This document shows, piece by piece, positions 18,641-27,149 of a DNA stretch of 33,195 bases (position 1 is the first letter of the stretch; each line of letters begins with the position of its first letter). Position numbers and translations under genes: made by a program. The stretch is taken from the NCBI GenBank assembly GCA_019911805.1, contig JAIOJV010000071.1, positions 1 through 33,195 of the forward strand, read 5' to 3'. The notes below the pieces were generated by a model that saw only the letters and a program-made list of their open reading frames with translations, searched no databases and was not told the DNA's origin. The stretch is from Gammaproteobacteria bacterium (lineage in GTDB: Bacteria; Pseudomonadota; Gammaproteobacteria; Thiohalobacterales; Thiohalobacteraceae).

Positions 18641-18670
18641 AGTTTAGCAGTCGTAACCTTAGAGTGCCAA
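18641..18670 (-). promoter_or_regulatory. Candidate sigma70 promoter of rpoH
   Basis: On the minus strand TTGGCA (18665-18670) and TAAACT (18641-18646) are 18 bp apart, about 58 bp upstream of the rpoH ATG. They match consensus at five and four of six positions. The outer heptamer array of repeat copy B begins 28 bp further upstream. This suggests rpoH has its own promoter and does not rely on read-through from ftsX. Confidence 0.5.
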
Positions 18671-18698
18671 ATCACCGGTTGGTTCCGTGCGGGTTGGG

Positions 18699-19080
18699 GT
18701 GAGGCGTGAGGCGTGAGGCGAAAGGCGAAAGGCGAAAGGCGAAAAAGCAAACCCGTTTTTGGCCACGGAAGCACACGGAAAAACACGGAAAAGGGCATTG
18801 TGAACACCGTCTATCCGGTAACCGTGTGTCACCATAACTACCTGTTACCACAAAAGAATTTACCGTCTCCGTAAAGTACAACCCCAGCCTGGAAACCCCT
18901 TACAGTCTCATCAGATGAAGGGTGCGTCGGCGCCATCGACGTACCGTGGCGCGGTCCGCAGGGCCACGCTTGCCGTACCCCGTCATGTAATCTCGTGGGG
19001 TTTTAACGAGGTATTCTTTCCGTGTTTTTCCGTGTGCTTCCGTGGCTAAGATTTTTTACGCCTCACGCCTCACGCCTCAC
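18699..19080. repeat. Composite nested inverted-repeat element, copy B
   Basis: The element has two nested layers. Outside are three GTGAGGC heptamers (18699-18719) plus three GAAAGGC heptamers (18720-18740), answered by three GCCTCAC heptamers at 19060-19080. Inside is a perfect 30-bp inverted repeat at 18762-18791 and 19017-19046, built of CCACGGAA/CACGGAA units. The interior (225 bp) has no ORF of note. A 20-nt linker (AAAAGCAAACCCGTTTTTGG, 18743-18762) is identical to one in copy C. It fills most of the 528-bp gap between the diguanylate cyclase and rpoH. No target-site duplication is evident. Confidence 0.9.
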
Positions 19081-19111
19081 TATCCCCCCAGACTGACCAC
19101 TTATTTTGGTG

Positions 19112-20422
19112 TCAACCACAAACTTGGTTGCGGCCATGGGCCTTGGCGGCGTACAGGGCGCGGTCGGCCAGGGTGAGCAGTTCCGTGAGATCGACCTCGG
19201 TGTCGTCGGCGGTGGAGGCCAGGCCGATACTGACGGTGATGGGATGGCCGGCGGGACGCAGGGCCTCGATCTGTCGGCGTAGCGACTCGGCCCGGCCCTG
19301 GGCCTCCCGCAGGCCGCAGCGTGGCAGCAGCACCGCGAACTCCTCGCCGCCGAAGCGCACCGTGACGGTATCCTCGCGCAGCTTCTCGGAGAGCAGCTTG
19401 CCCAAGGCCTCGAGGACCCGATCGCCGGTGATATGGCCGTAATTATCGTTTAACTTCTTGAAATGATCGATATCGAGGAGCATTGCCGTGATCGGCTGAT
19501 TGCGCCGGTCGGCCAGAAACTGCTCACCGTGGTCGAGCAGATAACGCTTGTTCCGGACGCCCGTCAGGCTGTCGGTGATAGACAGTCGGTGCATCTCCTC
19601 GGTCTGACTCTTCAGGGCGGCGAATTGCTGCTTGATGAGCAGCAGCGAGCGGATGCGGGCCAGCAGGATCTCCGGCACGATGGGCTTGCTGACGAAGTCG
19701 TTGCCGCCGGCGTGGAAGACCTCGACCTGGCGATTCTCGCCGTCGTCCACCGAGGTGATGACCAGGACGGGCATCTCCTGCTGCGACATGCGCAGCTTGG
19801 CGCGGACCGCGTGCAGCAGATCGCCGCCGGTCATGCGGCCCTTCAGGTAGAAATCGGTGATCACGATGTCGAAGTTGCAGCCGCAGCCATCGTGGCCCGC
19901 CTGCTGCAGCAGCTCCAGCGCCTCTTCGGCCATGAGGGTGTGCGTGACCCGCAGGCCGTGGTGCTCCATCATGCGCAGGGTATGGGCGGCCGCGGTCGGG
20001 CTGTCCTCGACATAGAGGATACGGCCCACCAGCCCGCAGTTGCGCCGCGAGACGTCCTTGATGAACTCGGCAAACGCACGATAACCTAATGACTTGTCGA
20101 AATAATCCGTGACCCCTGCGGCAAAGCCCTCGCGCAGCAGCCGCTGGTCGGCATCGCCGGAGACGACCACCACCGGGGTGTACTGATGGGTGTGGTCCGC
20201 GCGCGCCCGGCGGCTCAGGTCCAGGCCGTCCATGTCCGGCAGCATCAAAGAGGTGGTGATCAGATCGAAGCGACCCTCCTGCATGTGTGTAATCGCTTCC
20301 TGCCCGGTGCCGCAATGGGTGATGCGCACAGTGGGCATTTCCTCCTCGACCACACGGGTGACGATGGTTCGGGCGAGTTCCGAACCATCCACCACGAGGA
20401 TGCGGGTCAGACGTTGATTCAT
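19112..20422 (-). CDS. Two-receiver diguanylate cyclase (REC-REC-GGDEF)
   Basis: A 436-residue cytosolic signalling protein. REC domain 1 (about residues 5-125) is degenerate: the phospho-acceptor Asp is replaced by S58 (ITTSLMLPDMDG) and the acidic pair reads VDGS. REC domain 2 (about 134-262) looks active, with YVEDS, acceptor D190 in VITDFYLKG and K247 in FVSKPI. The GGDEF domain (about 275-436) has the active motif GGEEF at 358-362 and so should make cyclic di-GMP. The RxxD inhibitory site appears lost (REDT). The order resembles PleD. The ATG at 20422 has no clear ribosome site. It lies 91 bp after ftsX on the same strand, interrupting the usual ftsX-rpoH link. Confidence 0.93.
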   Translation of the reverse strand: MNQRLTRILVVDGSELARTIVTRVVEEEMPTVRITHCGTGQEAITHMQEGRFDLITTSLMLPDMDGLDLSRRARADHTHQYTPVVVVSGDADQRLLREGFAAGVTDYFDKSLGYRAFAEFIKDVSRRNCGLVGRILYVEDSPTAAAHTLRMMEHHGLRVTHTLMAEEALELLQQAGHDGCGCNFDIVITDFYLKGRMTGGDLLHAVRAKLRMSQQEMPVLVITSVDDGENRQVEVFHAGGNDFVSKPIVPEILLARIRSLLLIKQQFAALKSQTEEMHRLSITDSLTGVRNKRYLLDHGEQFLADRRNQPITAMLLDIDHFKKLNDNYGHITGDRVLEALGKLLSEKLREDTVTVRFGGEEFAVLLPRCGLREAQGRAESLRRQIEALRPAGHPITVSIGLASTADDTEVDLTELLTLADRALYAAKAHGRNQVCG

Positions 20423-20513
20423 GTCGGAAAGGGCCGGTTGGTGCCCAGGCGTCCTGCCCGGACTGCCATCTGCTATCGGCGCGACCGCAGTTAGCCTTAG
20501 GCGGTGGCCATCG

Positions 20514-21521
20514 TTACGTGGGTTCGATGGCGCGCAGGTGGCGGCCAACGGCCAACCAGGATCCGGTCAGGCCCAGAATCACACCCGCCGCCAGCAGCAG
20601 CCCGACCCCACCCAGGGCCGGGCCACTGAGCAGGAAACTGCTGTCGTAGAGTCCCGCGAGGCGGCGCACCGGTGCGTCCAGCAGCCACAGGCCGACAGCC
20701 ACCAGCAGCCAGGCGAGCAGCGCGCCCAGCAGGCCGTACCAGAGGCCACCGTACAGAAACGGCCGACGGATGAAGGCATCGGTGCCGCCGATGAGCTTGC
20801 ACACCTCGATCTCCTCGCGCCGGTTGTGGATGTCCAGACGGATGGTGTTGCCGACGATCAGCAGCACCGCCAGGCCCAGCAGCGCACCGACCACCAGCAC
20901 GCCGCGCCGGCCGATATCCATCATGGCGGAGAAGCGTTGCAGCCATTGCAGGTCGAGCTGCGCCAGCTCCACGTCGGGCAGGCGGCCCAGTTCGTCCACC
21001 AGCGCTGCAATGGGTTGGTCGGGCTGCGTGGGCGCGGCGGCCGGCTGCACGATCAGCACGCTCGGTAACGGATTCTCGTTCAGTGCATCCAGTGCCTCAC
21101 CGAAGCCCGACAGTTCGCGGAACTCCGCCAGTGCCTGGTCGCGGTGCAGGACGCGGACCGTGTCGATGCGCGGCCAGTCACGCAGTTCATCGGCGAGGCG
21201 GTCGGCGCGGGCATCGCTGACCGACTGCTGCAGAAACAGTGAAATACTGGTGGTGCCCTCCCAGCCGGCATTGAGGCGCTGCAGATTGTCCAACAGCACC
21301 AGCAGACCGCTCGGCAGGGCGAGTGCGATGGCGATCACCGCGACGGTCATCAGACTGGAGAACGGTGTGCGATACAGACGGCCGAGACTGGCGAGCAGCA
21401 CCTGCGCGTGCAGCCGCGCCTGGGTGCGCAGCCACTGCCTGGCACCCGGGCGGGTGCGCCGGGTGGCACCGGGACCGACTGGCGCGGGGGCCGGCGCGCG
21501 CTGTCTGCGGTTGCGTCTCAC
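20514..21521 (-). CDS. ftsX: Cell-division ABC transporter permease FtsX
   Basis: FtsX is the membrane partner of FtsE. In the divisome the complex activates cell-wall hydrolases through the periplasmic loop. The 335-residue protein has a basic, proline-rich N-terminus and a first helix at about residues 48-70 (SLMTVAVIAIALALPSGLLV). A periplasmic domain of about 130 residues follows, then three C-terminal helices with the conserved RREEIEVCKLIGGTDAFIRR. I chose the GTG at 21521, which overlaps the ftsE stop (GTGA), giving the usual tight coupling. The frame stays open upstream through ftsE, but that part is a shadow. Confidence 0.94.
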   Translation of the reverse strand: MRRNRRQRAPAPAPVGPGATRRTRPGARQWLRTQARLHAQVLLASLGRLYRTPFSSLMTVAVIAIALALPSGLLVLLDNLQRLNAGWEGTTSISLFLQQSVSDARADRLADELRDWPRIDTVRVLHRDQALAEFRELSGFGEALDALNENPLPSVLIVQPAAAPTQPDQPIAALVDELGRLPDVELAQLDLQWLQRFSAMMDIGRRGVLVVGALLGLAVLLIVGNTIRLDIHNRREEIEVCKLIGGTDAFIRRPFLYGGLWYGLLGALLAWLLVAVGLWLLDAPVRRLAGLYDSSFLLSGPALGGVGLLLAAGVILGLTGSWLAVGRHLRAIEPT

Positions 21522-22192
21522 GCCGAAGGGATCCCGCCGGTCTCGGTCAGGCGGCCGTGGTCCAGCCGCAGGATGGGGTAGTGCATGTGCGTGATCAGAT
21601 CCAGGTTGTGACTCGCGATCAGCACCGTCACACCGACCTGATTGAACTGCGCGAACAGCCGCATGATTTCGCGCGACAGGTCGGGGTCGAGGTTGCCGGT
21701 CGGTTCGTCGGCAAGCAGCAGCATCGGTTTGTTCACCACCGCCCGGGCGATGCCGACGCGCTGCTGCTCGCCGCCCGACAGCGTGATCGGATAGACGCGC
21801 TCCTTGCCGAGCAGGCCGACCTTGTCGAGCGCGGCCCGCACGCGTCGGCCGATCTCGTCCGTACTGTACCCTGAGATCACCAGTGGCAGCGCGACGTTGT
21901 CGAACACGGTACGGTCGAACAGCAGTCGGTGGTTTTGGAAGATCATGCCGATGCGGCGCCGCAGGAAGGGTGTGCCGCGACGCCGCACCCGTGCCAGATT
22001 CTGGCCGTCGATGAAGATCTGTCCCTGGTCGGCGCGCTCGATCAGCGTGATGAGTTTGAGCAACGTACTCTTGCCCGCACCCGAATGTCCGGTGAGAAAC
22101 GCCATCTGCCCGCGCGGCAGGTGGAAGTTCAGCGCGCTCAGGGCCTCGAAGCCGCCGGGATAGCGCTTGCTGACATTCTCGAAGCGGATCAT
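21518..22192 (-). CDS. ftsE: Cell-division ATP-binding protein FtsE
   Basis: The ATPase of the FtsEX complex. The 224-residue protein has Walker A GHSGAGKS at 35-42, the Q-loop MIFQNHRLL near 84, signature LSGGEQQR at 138-145, Walker B MLLLADEP at 157-164 and the switch His in IASHNLD. The start is the ATG at 22192 ([14 protein letters not shown]), where the family begins. No Shine-Dalgarno sequence precedes it: the bases directly upstream belong to repeat copy C. An open extension to 22264 reads through the repeat and is not credible as protein. Its stop overlaps the ftsX start. Confidence 0.96.
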   Translation of the reverse strand: MIRFENVSKRYPGGFEALSALNFHLPRGQMAFLTGHSGAGKSTLLKLITLIERADQGQIFIDGQNLARVRRRGTPFLRRRIGMIFQNHRLLFDRTVFDNVALPLVISGYSTDEIGRRVRAALDKVGLLGKERVYPITLSGGEQQRVGIARAVVNKPMLLLADEPTGNLDPDLSREIMRLFAQFNQVGVTVLIASHNLDLITHMHYPILRLDHGRLTETGGIPSA

Positions 22193-22199
22193 GGGATGA

Positions 22200-22405
22200 G
22201 TGAGGCGTGAGGCGTGAGGCGTGAGGCGTGAAAAGCAAACCCGTTTTTGGCCACGGAAACACACGGAAGAACACGGAAAATTGCGAAGATAAAGGCCCTG
22301 ACAGCAACCGCACGGGTTGATTGCTGGGCTTTTGCAATAGCCTCTTTCCGTGTGTTTCCGTGTGTTTCCGTGGCCATAAAAAGGTTTTTACACCTCACGC
22401 CTCAC
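22200..22405. repeat. Composite nested inverted-repeat element, copy C
   Basis: Four GTGAGGC heptamers (22200-22227) lead to the same 20-nt linker as copy B (22231-22250). A 31-bp inverted repeat follows (22249-22279 with 22345-22375, two mismatches). The right side ends in ACCTCAC and GCCTCAC (22392-22405). The 65-bp interior itself partly folds (CAGCAACC facing GGGTTGATTGCTG), so the transcript could form one long hairpin. It lies exactly between ftsY and ftsE: the ftsY stop (22395-22397) is inside the right heptamer unit, and the left array begins 7 bp before the ftsE start codon. Confidence 0.9.
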
Positions 22406-23435
22406 CCCCAAACAGCGCCGCGACGAACTGGTCGGCATCGAATTCGCGCAGGTCCTCGATGCCCTCGCCGACGCCGATGAAGCGGATCGGCAGGCCGAGG
22501 CGCTTGGCGATGGCGAAGATGATGCCGCCCTTGGCGGTACCGTCGAGCTTGGTGAGCGTGATGCCCGTCAGCCCGACCGCGGCGTTGAACTGCAACGCCT
22601 GGTTCAGTGCGTTCTGACCGGTGCCCGCGTCGACCACCAGCATGACCTCGTGCGGTGCGGTGGCATCGAGCTTGCCGAGCACACGTTTGATCTTCTTCAA
22701 TTCCTCCATGAGGTTCGACTGCGTGTGCAGCCGCCCGGCGGTGTCGGCGATGAGCACGTCGACACCGCGCGCCTGGGCCGACTGCAGCGCGTCGAAGATC
22801 ACCGAGGCCGAGTCCGCACCCTGCTGTTGTGCGATCACCGGGATGGCGTTGCGTTCACCCCAGACCGTCAGCTGCTCGACCGCGGCGGCACGGAAGGTAT
22901 CGCCGGCGGCGAGCATCACCGACTTGCCGCCATCCTGCAGGCGGCGCGCCAGCTTGCCGATGGTGGTGGTCTTGCCGACGCCGTTGACGCCGACCATCAG
23001 GATTACGAACGGTTTCTTCGTCGCATCGATCGCGAGCGTCTGGCTGCATGGCCGCAGAATCGCCGCCATGTCCTCGCGCAGCGCCGCCATCAGCGCTGTG
23101 GTGTCGGTCAACTGCTTGCGTGCCACCCGTTGGGTGAGGTCTGCGACGATGCCCTGCGCCGCCTCCACGCCGACATCGGCGATCAGCAGCTGGGTCTCGA
23201 TATCCTCGAGCAGTTCCGCGTCGATCTGCTTGCGCCCGAGCACCAGGGTCGCGATACCCTCGGTGAGTCCGCTGCGGGTCTTCGACAGTCCGGCCCTGAG
23301 GCGCGCAAACAGACCGCCGCCGGCAGGCGCCGGCGGCGCGGTCGCGGCTGGTGGTGCCTGCGGCGGGGCGGCTTGTTCGGCGGGCTTGTCGCTGCCGTCA
23401 TCGCCGGATTTTTTGCGTCCGAAACCAAATATCAT
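22395..23435 (-). CDS. ftsY: Signal recognition particle receptor FtsY
   Basis: FtsY is the GTPase receptor that docks SRP-ribosome complexes at the inner membrane. The 346-residue protein has a short A region rich in Ala and Pro (about residues 10-40), an N domain and a G domain. Motifs are GVNGVGKTTT (149-158), DTAGRLHTQ, TKLDGTAKGG and the C-terminal PIRFIGVGEGIEDLREFDAD. The last residues GGEA and the stop codon come from the edge of repeat copy C. The start at 23435 has no strong ribosome site. It is divergent from the M16 peptidase genes, with 77 bp between. Confidence 0.97.
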   Translation of the reverse strand: MIFGFGRKKSGDDGSDKPAEQAAPPQAPPAATAPPAPAGGGLFARLRAGLSKTRSGLTEGIATLVLGRKQIDAELLEDIETQLLIADVGVEAAQGIVADLTQRVARKQLTDTTALMAALREDMAAILRPCSQTLAIDATKKPFVILMVGVNGVGKTTTIGKLARRLQDGGKSVMLAAGDTFRAAAVEQLTVWGERNAIPVIAQQQGADSASVIFDALQSAQARGVDVLIADTAGRLHTQSNLMEELKKIKRVLGKLDATAPHEVMLVVDAGTGQNALNQALQFNAAVGLTGITLTKLDGTAKGGIIFAIAKRLGLPIRFIGVGEGIEDLREFDADQFVAALFGGEA

Positions 23436-23512
23436 TTTTGCGGTCAGTTAGGAGAATTCAGGGGGCCGGCTTATCCTACCACCCGGCCTCGCCCAAGATA
23501 ACACGAGGGATT

Positions 23513-24937
23513 ATGGAAAACCCGACACCACACCGGATCACACGGTCCATACTGCTGTTTCTGATCATGGTGCTGCCTGCCGCCGCCCCCGCGGCCGATC
23601 CCAGTGCGGAGCAGCCGGCCGCCGCCACCCGTACCCACGAGTTCATGCTTGACAACGGCATGAAGCTCATCGTGAAGGAAGACCACCGTGCGCCCGTGGT
23701 CGTTTCACAGGTGTGGTACAAGGTCGGCTCCAGCTACGAACACGGCGGCATCACCGGCATCTCGCACGTGCTCGAGCATATGATGTTCAAGGGCACGAAG
23801 AAGCACGGTCCGGGTGAGTTCTCACGCATCATCGCCGAGAATGGCGGGCGCGAGAATGCCTTCACCGGACGCGATTACACCGCCTATTTCCAGAGCCTGG
23901 AGAAGGGCCGTCTGCCGGTGGCCTTCGAGCTGGAATCCGATCGCATGCGCAACCTGCAGCTGCAGCAGGCCGAGTTCGCCAAGGAAGTGAAGGTGGTCAT
24001 GGAGGAGCGGCGGATGCGTACCGAAGACAATGCTTCGGCACTCACCTACGAACAGTTCAACGCAGTGGCCTTTCTCAGCAGCCCCTACCGCATCCCCATC
24101 ATCGGCTGGATGGGGGATCTGCAGGGCCTCACGCTCGATGAGCTGCACGCCTGGTACCGCAAATGGTATGCGCCGAACAACGCCACCCTGGTGGTCGCCG
24201 GCGACGTCGATCCCGGCGAGGTCCGTGCACTGGCCGAGCGGTATTTCGGCCCACTCGAACCGGACACGGTCACGCCCCCCAAGCCACGCCCCGAGATCGA
24301 GCAGCGCGGCGTACGCCGCATCACGGTGAAGGCGCCGGCCGAGGTGCCTTATCTGATCATGGGCTACAAGGTGCCGGTGCTGGCGACCGCCGCGCGCGAC
24401 TGGGAGCCCTACGCGCTGGAGGTCCTGGCCGGCATCCTCGACGGTGGCGACAGCGCGCGGCTGGCGCGTGAGCTGGTGCGCGGCAGCCAGATCGCCGCCA
24501 GTGCCAGCGCCGGCTACAGTCTCTACGACCGGCAGGAGAGCCTGCTGATGCTCGACGGCGCACCCGCCAATGACCACGACGTCGCCGCCCTGGAGCAGGC
24601 ACTGCGTGCGCAGGTCGCCCAGCTGCGCGACGCGCCCGTCACGGTGCCGGAGCTCGAGCGCGTCAAGGCGCAGGTCCTCGCCGATCGTATCTATCAGGAG
24701 GATTCCGTGTTCTATCAGGCCATGCAGATCGGTCAGCTCGAGACCCTTGGGCTCGGCTGGGAGCGGATGGAGGAATACCTGCCGCGCATCCAGGCGGTCA
24801 CCGCCGCGCAGGTGCAGGAGGTCGCCAAGCGCTATCTCAACGAGGATCGTCTCACCATCGCGGTGCTCGACCCGCAGCCCATGGATGCCAAGGTCCGCGC
24901 CGGTGCCGCGGCGCTGGGGGGTGGTCATGTCCGTTGA
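23513..24937 (+). CDS. M16 family zinc peptidase, catalytic member
   Basis: A secreted or periplasmic insulinase/pitrilysin-type protease. The 474-residue product has a signal peptide (about residues 1-27, ending PAAAPAAD). The inverted zinc motif HVLEH lies at 85-89, and the third ligand Glu is near 164 (VVMEERR), about 75 residues later as the family requires. The start ATG at 23513 has GAGGGA upstream; the frame is open further back into ftsY but is antisense there. It overlaps the next gene by 11 bp. Such tandem M16 pairs next to rsmD and ftsY are a common gammaproteobacterial arrangement. The substrate is unknown. Confidence 0.95.
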   Translation: MENPTPHRITRSILLFLIMVLPAAAPAADPSAEQPAAATRTHEFMLDNGMKLIVKEDHRAPVVVSQVWYKVGSSYEHGGITGISHVLEHMMFKGTKKHGPGEFSRIIAENGGRENAFTGRDYTAYFQSLEKGRLPVAFELESDRMRNLQLQQAEFAKEVKVVMEERRMRTEDNASALTYEQFNAVAFLSSPYRIPIIGWMGDLQGLTLDELHAWYRKWYAPNNATLVVAGDVDPGEVRALAERYFGPLEPDTVTPPKPRPEIEQRGVRRITVKAPAEVPYLIMGYKVPVLATAARDWEPYALEVLAGILDGGDSARLARELVRGSQIAASASAGYSLYDRQESLLMLDGAPANDHDVAALEQALRAQVAQLRDAPVTVPELERVKAQVLADRIYQEDSVFYQAMQIGQLETLGLGWERMEEYLPRIQAVTAAQVQEVAKRYLNEDRLTIAVLDPQPMDAKVRAGAAALGGGHVR

Positions 24938-26240
24938 CAGACGCGGTTGGTCCTACGTCGTCCTCTGCCTGCTGACCTGCTTCGCCACGCCGGTCGCGGC
25001 CATGGCACCCATCGAGCACTGGCAGACCGACAATGGCGCGCGCGTCTATTTCGTCCCGGCGCCGGAACTGCCTATGGTCGATGTGCAGGTGGTATTCGAC
25101 GCCGGCAGCGCACGCGACGCCGATCGGGCCGGGCTCGCGCAGTTCACCCATCACCTGCTCGACCAGGGCGCCGGCGGACTGAGCGGCGATGAGATCGCCG
25201 CCCGGCTCGAAGGCGTGGGTGCGCGCCTGAGTGGCCAGTCGCTGCGTGACATGGCGGTGCTGAGCTTGCGCAGTCTGGTCGATCGCAAATACCTCGATCC
25301 GGCCCTGGCGGTGTTCACACAGGTGCTGACACACCCCGATTTCAACCGCGTCGATGTCGAGCGCGAACGTGAACGTCTGCTGGTCGGGCTGCAGTATGCC
25401 CAGCAGCGGCCGGGCGAGGTCGCCGAGAAGGCCTTCTATGCAGGCCTCTATGGCGATCACCCCTATGCCACACCGTCCGAGGGCACGGCGGAGAGTCTGA
25501 AGGCCATCGACCGCGATGCGTTGCGCGCTTTCCACACGCAGTACTACGTCGCGCGCAATGCCGTGATCGCCATCGTCGGTGCCCTGGACCGCGCGCAGGC
25601 CGAGGCGCTGGCGGCGCAGCTGACCCGCGGGCTGCCGGCCGGCGAACGCGCGCTGGAACTGCCGCCGGTGCCCGATCTGTCCGCGGCTGCCGAGCGGCAT
25701 ATCCCTCACCCGTCCACCCAGACGCACATCCTCGTCGGGCAGCCCGGGATGCGGCGTGGCGATCCCGATTATTTCGCGCTCTACGTCGGCAACTACGTAC
25801 TGGGCGGTGGCGGGCTGGTGTCGCGCCTGAGCACCGAGGTGCGCGAGAAGCGCGGCCTGTCCTACAGCGTCTACAGCTATTTCCTGCCCATGGCCAGGCG
25901 TGGGCCTTTCCAGATGGGGTTGCAGACGCGCAATGACCAGGCGGCCGAGGCCCTGAAGGTATTACGCGCCACACTGACGCGGTATGTCGCCGAAGGCCCG
26001 ACCGCCGCGGAACTCGAGGCGGCCAAGAAAAATATCACCGGTGGCCAGGCGCTGCGCATCGACAGCAACCGCAAGATCCTCGAGTACCTCGCCGTGATCG
26101 GTTTCTACGATCTGCCGCTGGATTATCTCGAGACCTTCAATGCCAAGGTCGAGGCGCTCACGCTGGAACAGGTCAATGATGCCTTCAAGCGCCGCCTGCA
26201 GCCGGCGCACATGCTCACCGTGCAGGTCGGCAGTGAGTGA
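24927..26240 (+). CDS. M16 family peptidase-like protein, non-catalytic partner
   Basis: A 437-residue protein with a signal peptide (cleavage near residue 25, ATPVAAMA) and the two M16 domains. At the zinc site it has THHLLDQGAGG instead of HxxEH, so it lacks the metal ligands and should be inactive alone. The C-terminal half keeps the R/Y substrate-binding region (REKRGLSYSVYSYF). In the family, such members form a heterodimer with the catalytic partner, here the preceding gene, with which it overlaps by 11 bp. I chose the ATG at 24927 because it opens a clean signal peptide. Upstream frame is shadow. Confidence 0.93.
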   Translation: MSVDRRGWSYVVLCLLTCFATPVAAMAPIEHWQTDNGARVYFVPAPELPMVDVQVVFDAGSARDADRAGLAQFTHHLLDQGAGGLSGDEIAARLEGVGARLSGQSLRDMAVLSLRSLVDRKYLDPALAVFTQVLTHPDFNRVDVERERERLLVGLQYAQQRPGEVAEKAFYAGLYGDHPYATPSEGTAESLKAIDRDALRAFHTQYYVARNAVIAIVGALDRAQAEALAAQLTRGLPAGERALELPPVPDLSAAAERHIPHPSTQTHILVGQPGMRRGDPDYFALYVGNYVLGGGGLVSRLSTEVREKRGLSYSVYSYFLPMARRGPFQMGLQTRNDQAAEALKVLRATLTRYVAEGPTAAELEAAKKNITGGQALRIDSNRKILEYLAVIGFYDLPLDYLETFNAKVEALTLEQVNDAFKRRLQPAHMLTVQVGSE

Positions 26241-26390
26241 TCGTCCCCCTGCCACGGCGTGCACGGTTGCCGTATTTCGCGGATTGCAATATCGCGCCGA
26301 GCGGCTATGCTTGATCGGCGGCGACGGGTCAGGGACTGGCGCGTGCCGCAGACGATTCACTGAAACCATCAACAATACGGAGAAAATGCC

Positions 26391-27050
26391 ATGGAACGGT
26401 ATGCCTCTCGCGGGGTGCTCTGCGCCCTCTGTCTGTCCACCCTCCCGCTGTCACTGCCTTCCACCGCCTGCGCGGTGTTGATCTCGGAGGTCCTCTACGA
26501 CGCCACGTCCGGCGACGCCGGCAATGTCTTCGTCGAGCTCTACGGTACACCCGGCACGTCCCTCGACGGCTGGTCACTGGAAGGCGTCAACGGCGGCGAC
26601 GGCAATGTCTACCGCACGGTTGCGCTGAGTGGTGTGATCCCCGGCGACGGCGTGTTCGTCATTGCCGACGGCAGTGGTGGTATGACACAGGTTGCCAACG
26701 CCGATCTTGTCGCCGCCGTCGATCTGCAGAACGGCCCGGACTCGGTGCGCCTGCTCTTTGGCACCAGCGTCATCGATGCCCTCGGTTATGGTGATTTCAC
26801 CGGCCTGTTCTTCGCTGGTGAGGGCAACGCCGCCCCCGATGCGCCGGCCGGCAGCAGTCTGGCGCGCCTCAATGTGCTGGTCGATACCGGCGACAACCTG
26901 ACCGACTTCGCCCTCCTGTCTGCACCGACGCCGGGCAGCGTGCCGGTGAGCAGCGTGCCGCTGCCCGGTGCGCTCTATCTGCTCGGCTCGGGTCTGGTCA
27001 TGCTCGCCACCCGCGGTGTAAGGCGTCGGCCTGCGCGTCTGGACAGCTAG
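26391..27050 (+). CDS. Secreted lamin-tail-like protein with VPLPA-CTERM sorting signal
   Basis: A 219-residue exported protein. It has a signal peptide (about residues 1-29), then a beta-rich domain opening VLISEVLYDATSGDAGNVFV and WSLEGVNGGDGNVYRT, which resembles the lamin-tail domain. The C-terminus has VPLPGALYLLGSGLVMLA followed by RRRPAR, the motif-helix-basic-tail layout of VPLPA/PEP-CTERM proteins. Such proteins are processed by an exosortase, not visible in this window. The ATG at 26391 has ACGGAG upstream. It sits between the M16 pair and rsmD, and is followed by a hairpin. The role is unknown; a surface or extracellular-matrix protein is likely. Confidence 0.85.
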   Translation: MERYASRGVLCALCLSTLPLSLPSTACAVLISEVLYDATSGDAGNVFVELYGTPGTSLDGWSLEGVNGGDGNVYRTVALSGVIPGDGVFVIADGSGGMTQVANADLVAAVDLQNGPDSVRLLFGTSVIDALGYGDFTGLFFAGEGNAAPDAPAGSSLARLNVLVDTGDNLTDFALLSAPTPGSVPVSSVPLPGALYLLGSGLVMLATRGVRRRPARLDS

Positions 27051-27067
27051 TCCGCGTCTCACGCACT

Positions 27068-27109
27068 GCCACCTCGCCCGTGCGGCATCCGTCGCGCGGG
27101 TGCGGTGGC
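27068..27109 (+). terminator. Stem-loop after the VPLPA-CTERM gene
   Basis: GCCACC at 27068 pairs with GGTGGC ending at 27109, and the stem continues inward (CGCCCG facing CGGGTGCG) with two mismatches. The bases after it are GCTTTGTGTGT, a weak T-rich tail. It starts 17 bp after the stop codon, so a terminator role is plausible. Confidence 0.5.
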
Positions 27110-27149
27110 GCTTTGTGTGTCATCCACCTATGATCCCAAAATCGCATTT

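Noticed and set aside
18672-18881. Short minus-strand frame through repeat copy B
   Set aside because: The coding is a translation of the repeat arms and heptamers (peptide units such as FRGQKRVCFF and RLTPHA); a similar peptide arises from copy C. It is not a gene.
18699-19080. Heptamer arrays as a CRISPR-like array
   Set aside because: The units are 7 bp, directly adjacent, without spacers, and there are no cas genes.
20514-22337. 607-codon minus-strand frame including ftsX
   Set aside because: Only the part from 21521 onward is FtsX; the upstream part is out of frame with ftsE and antisense-like in composition.
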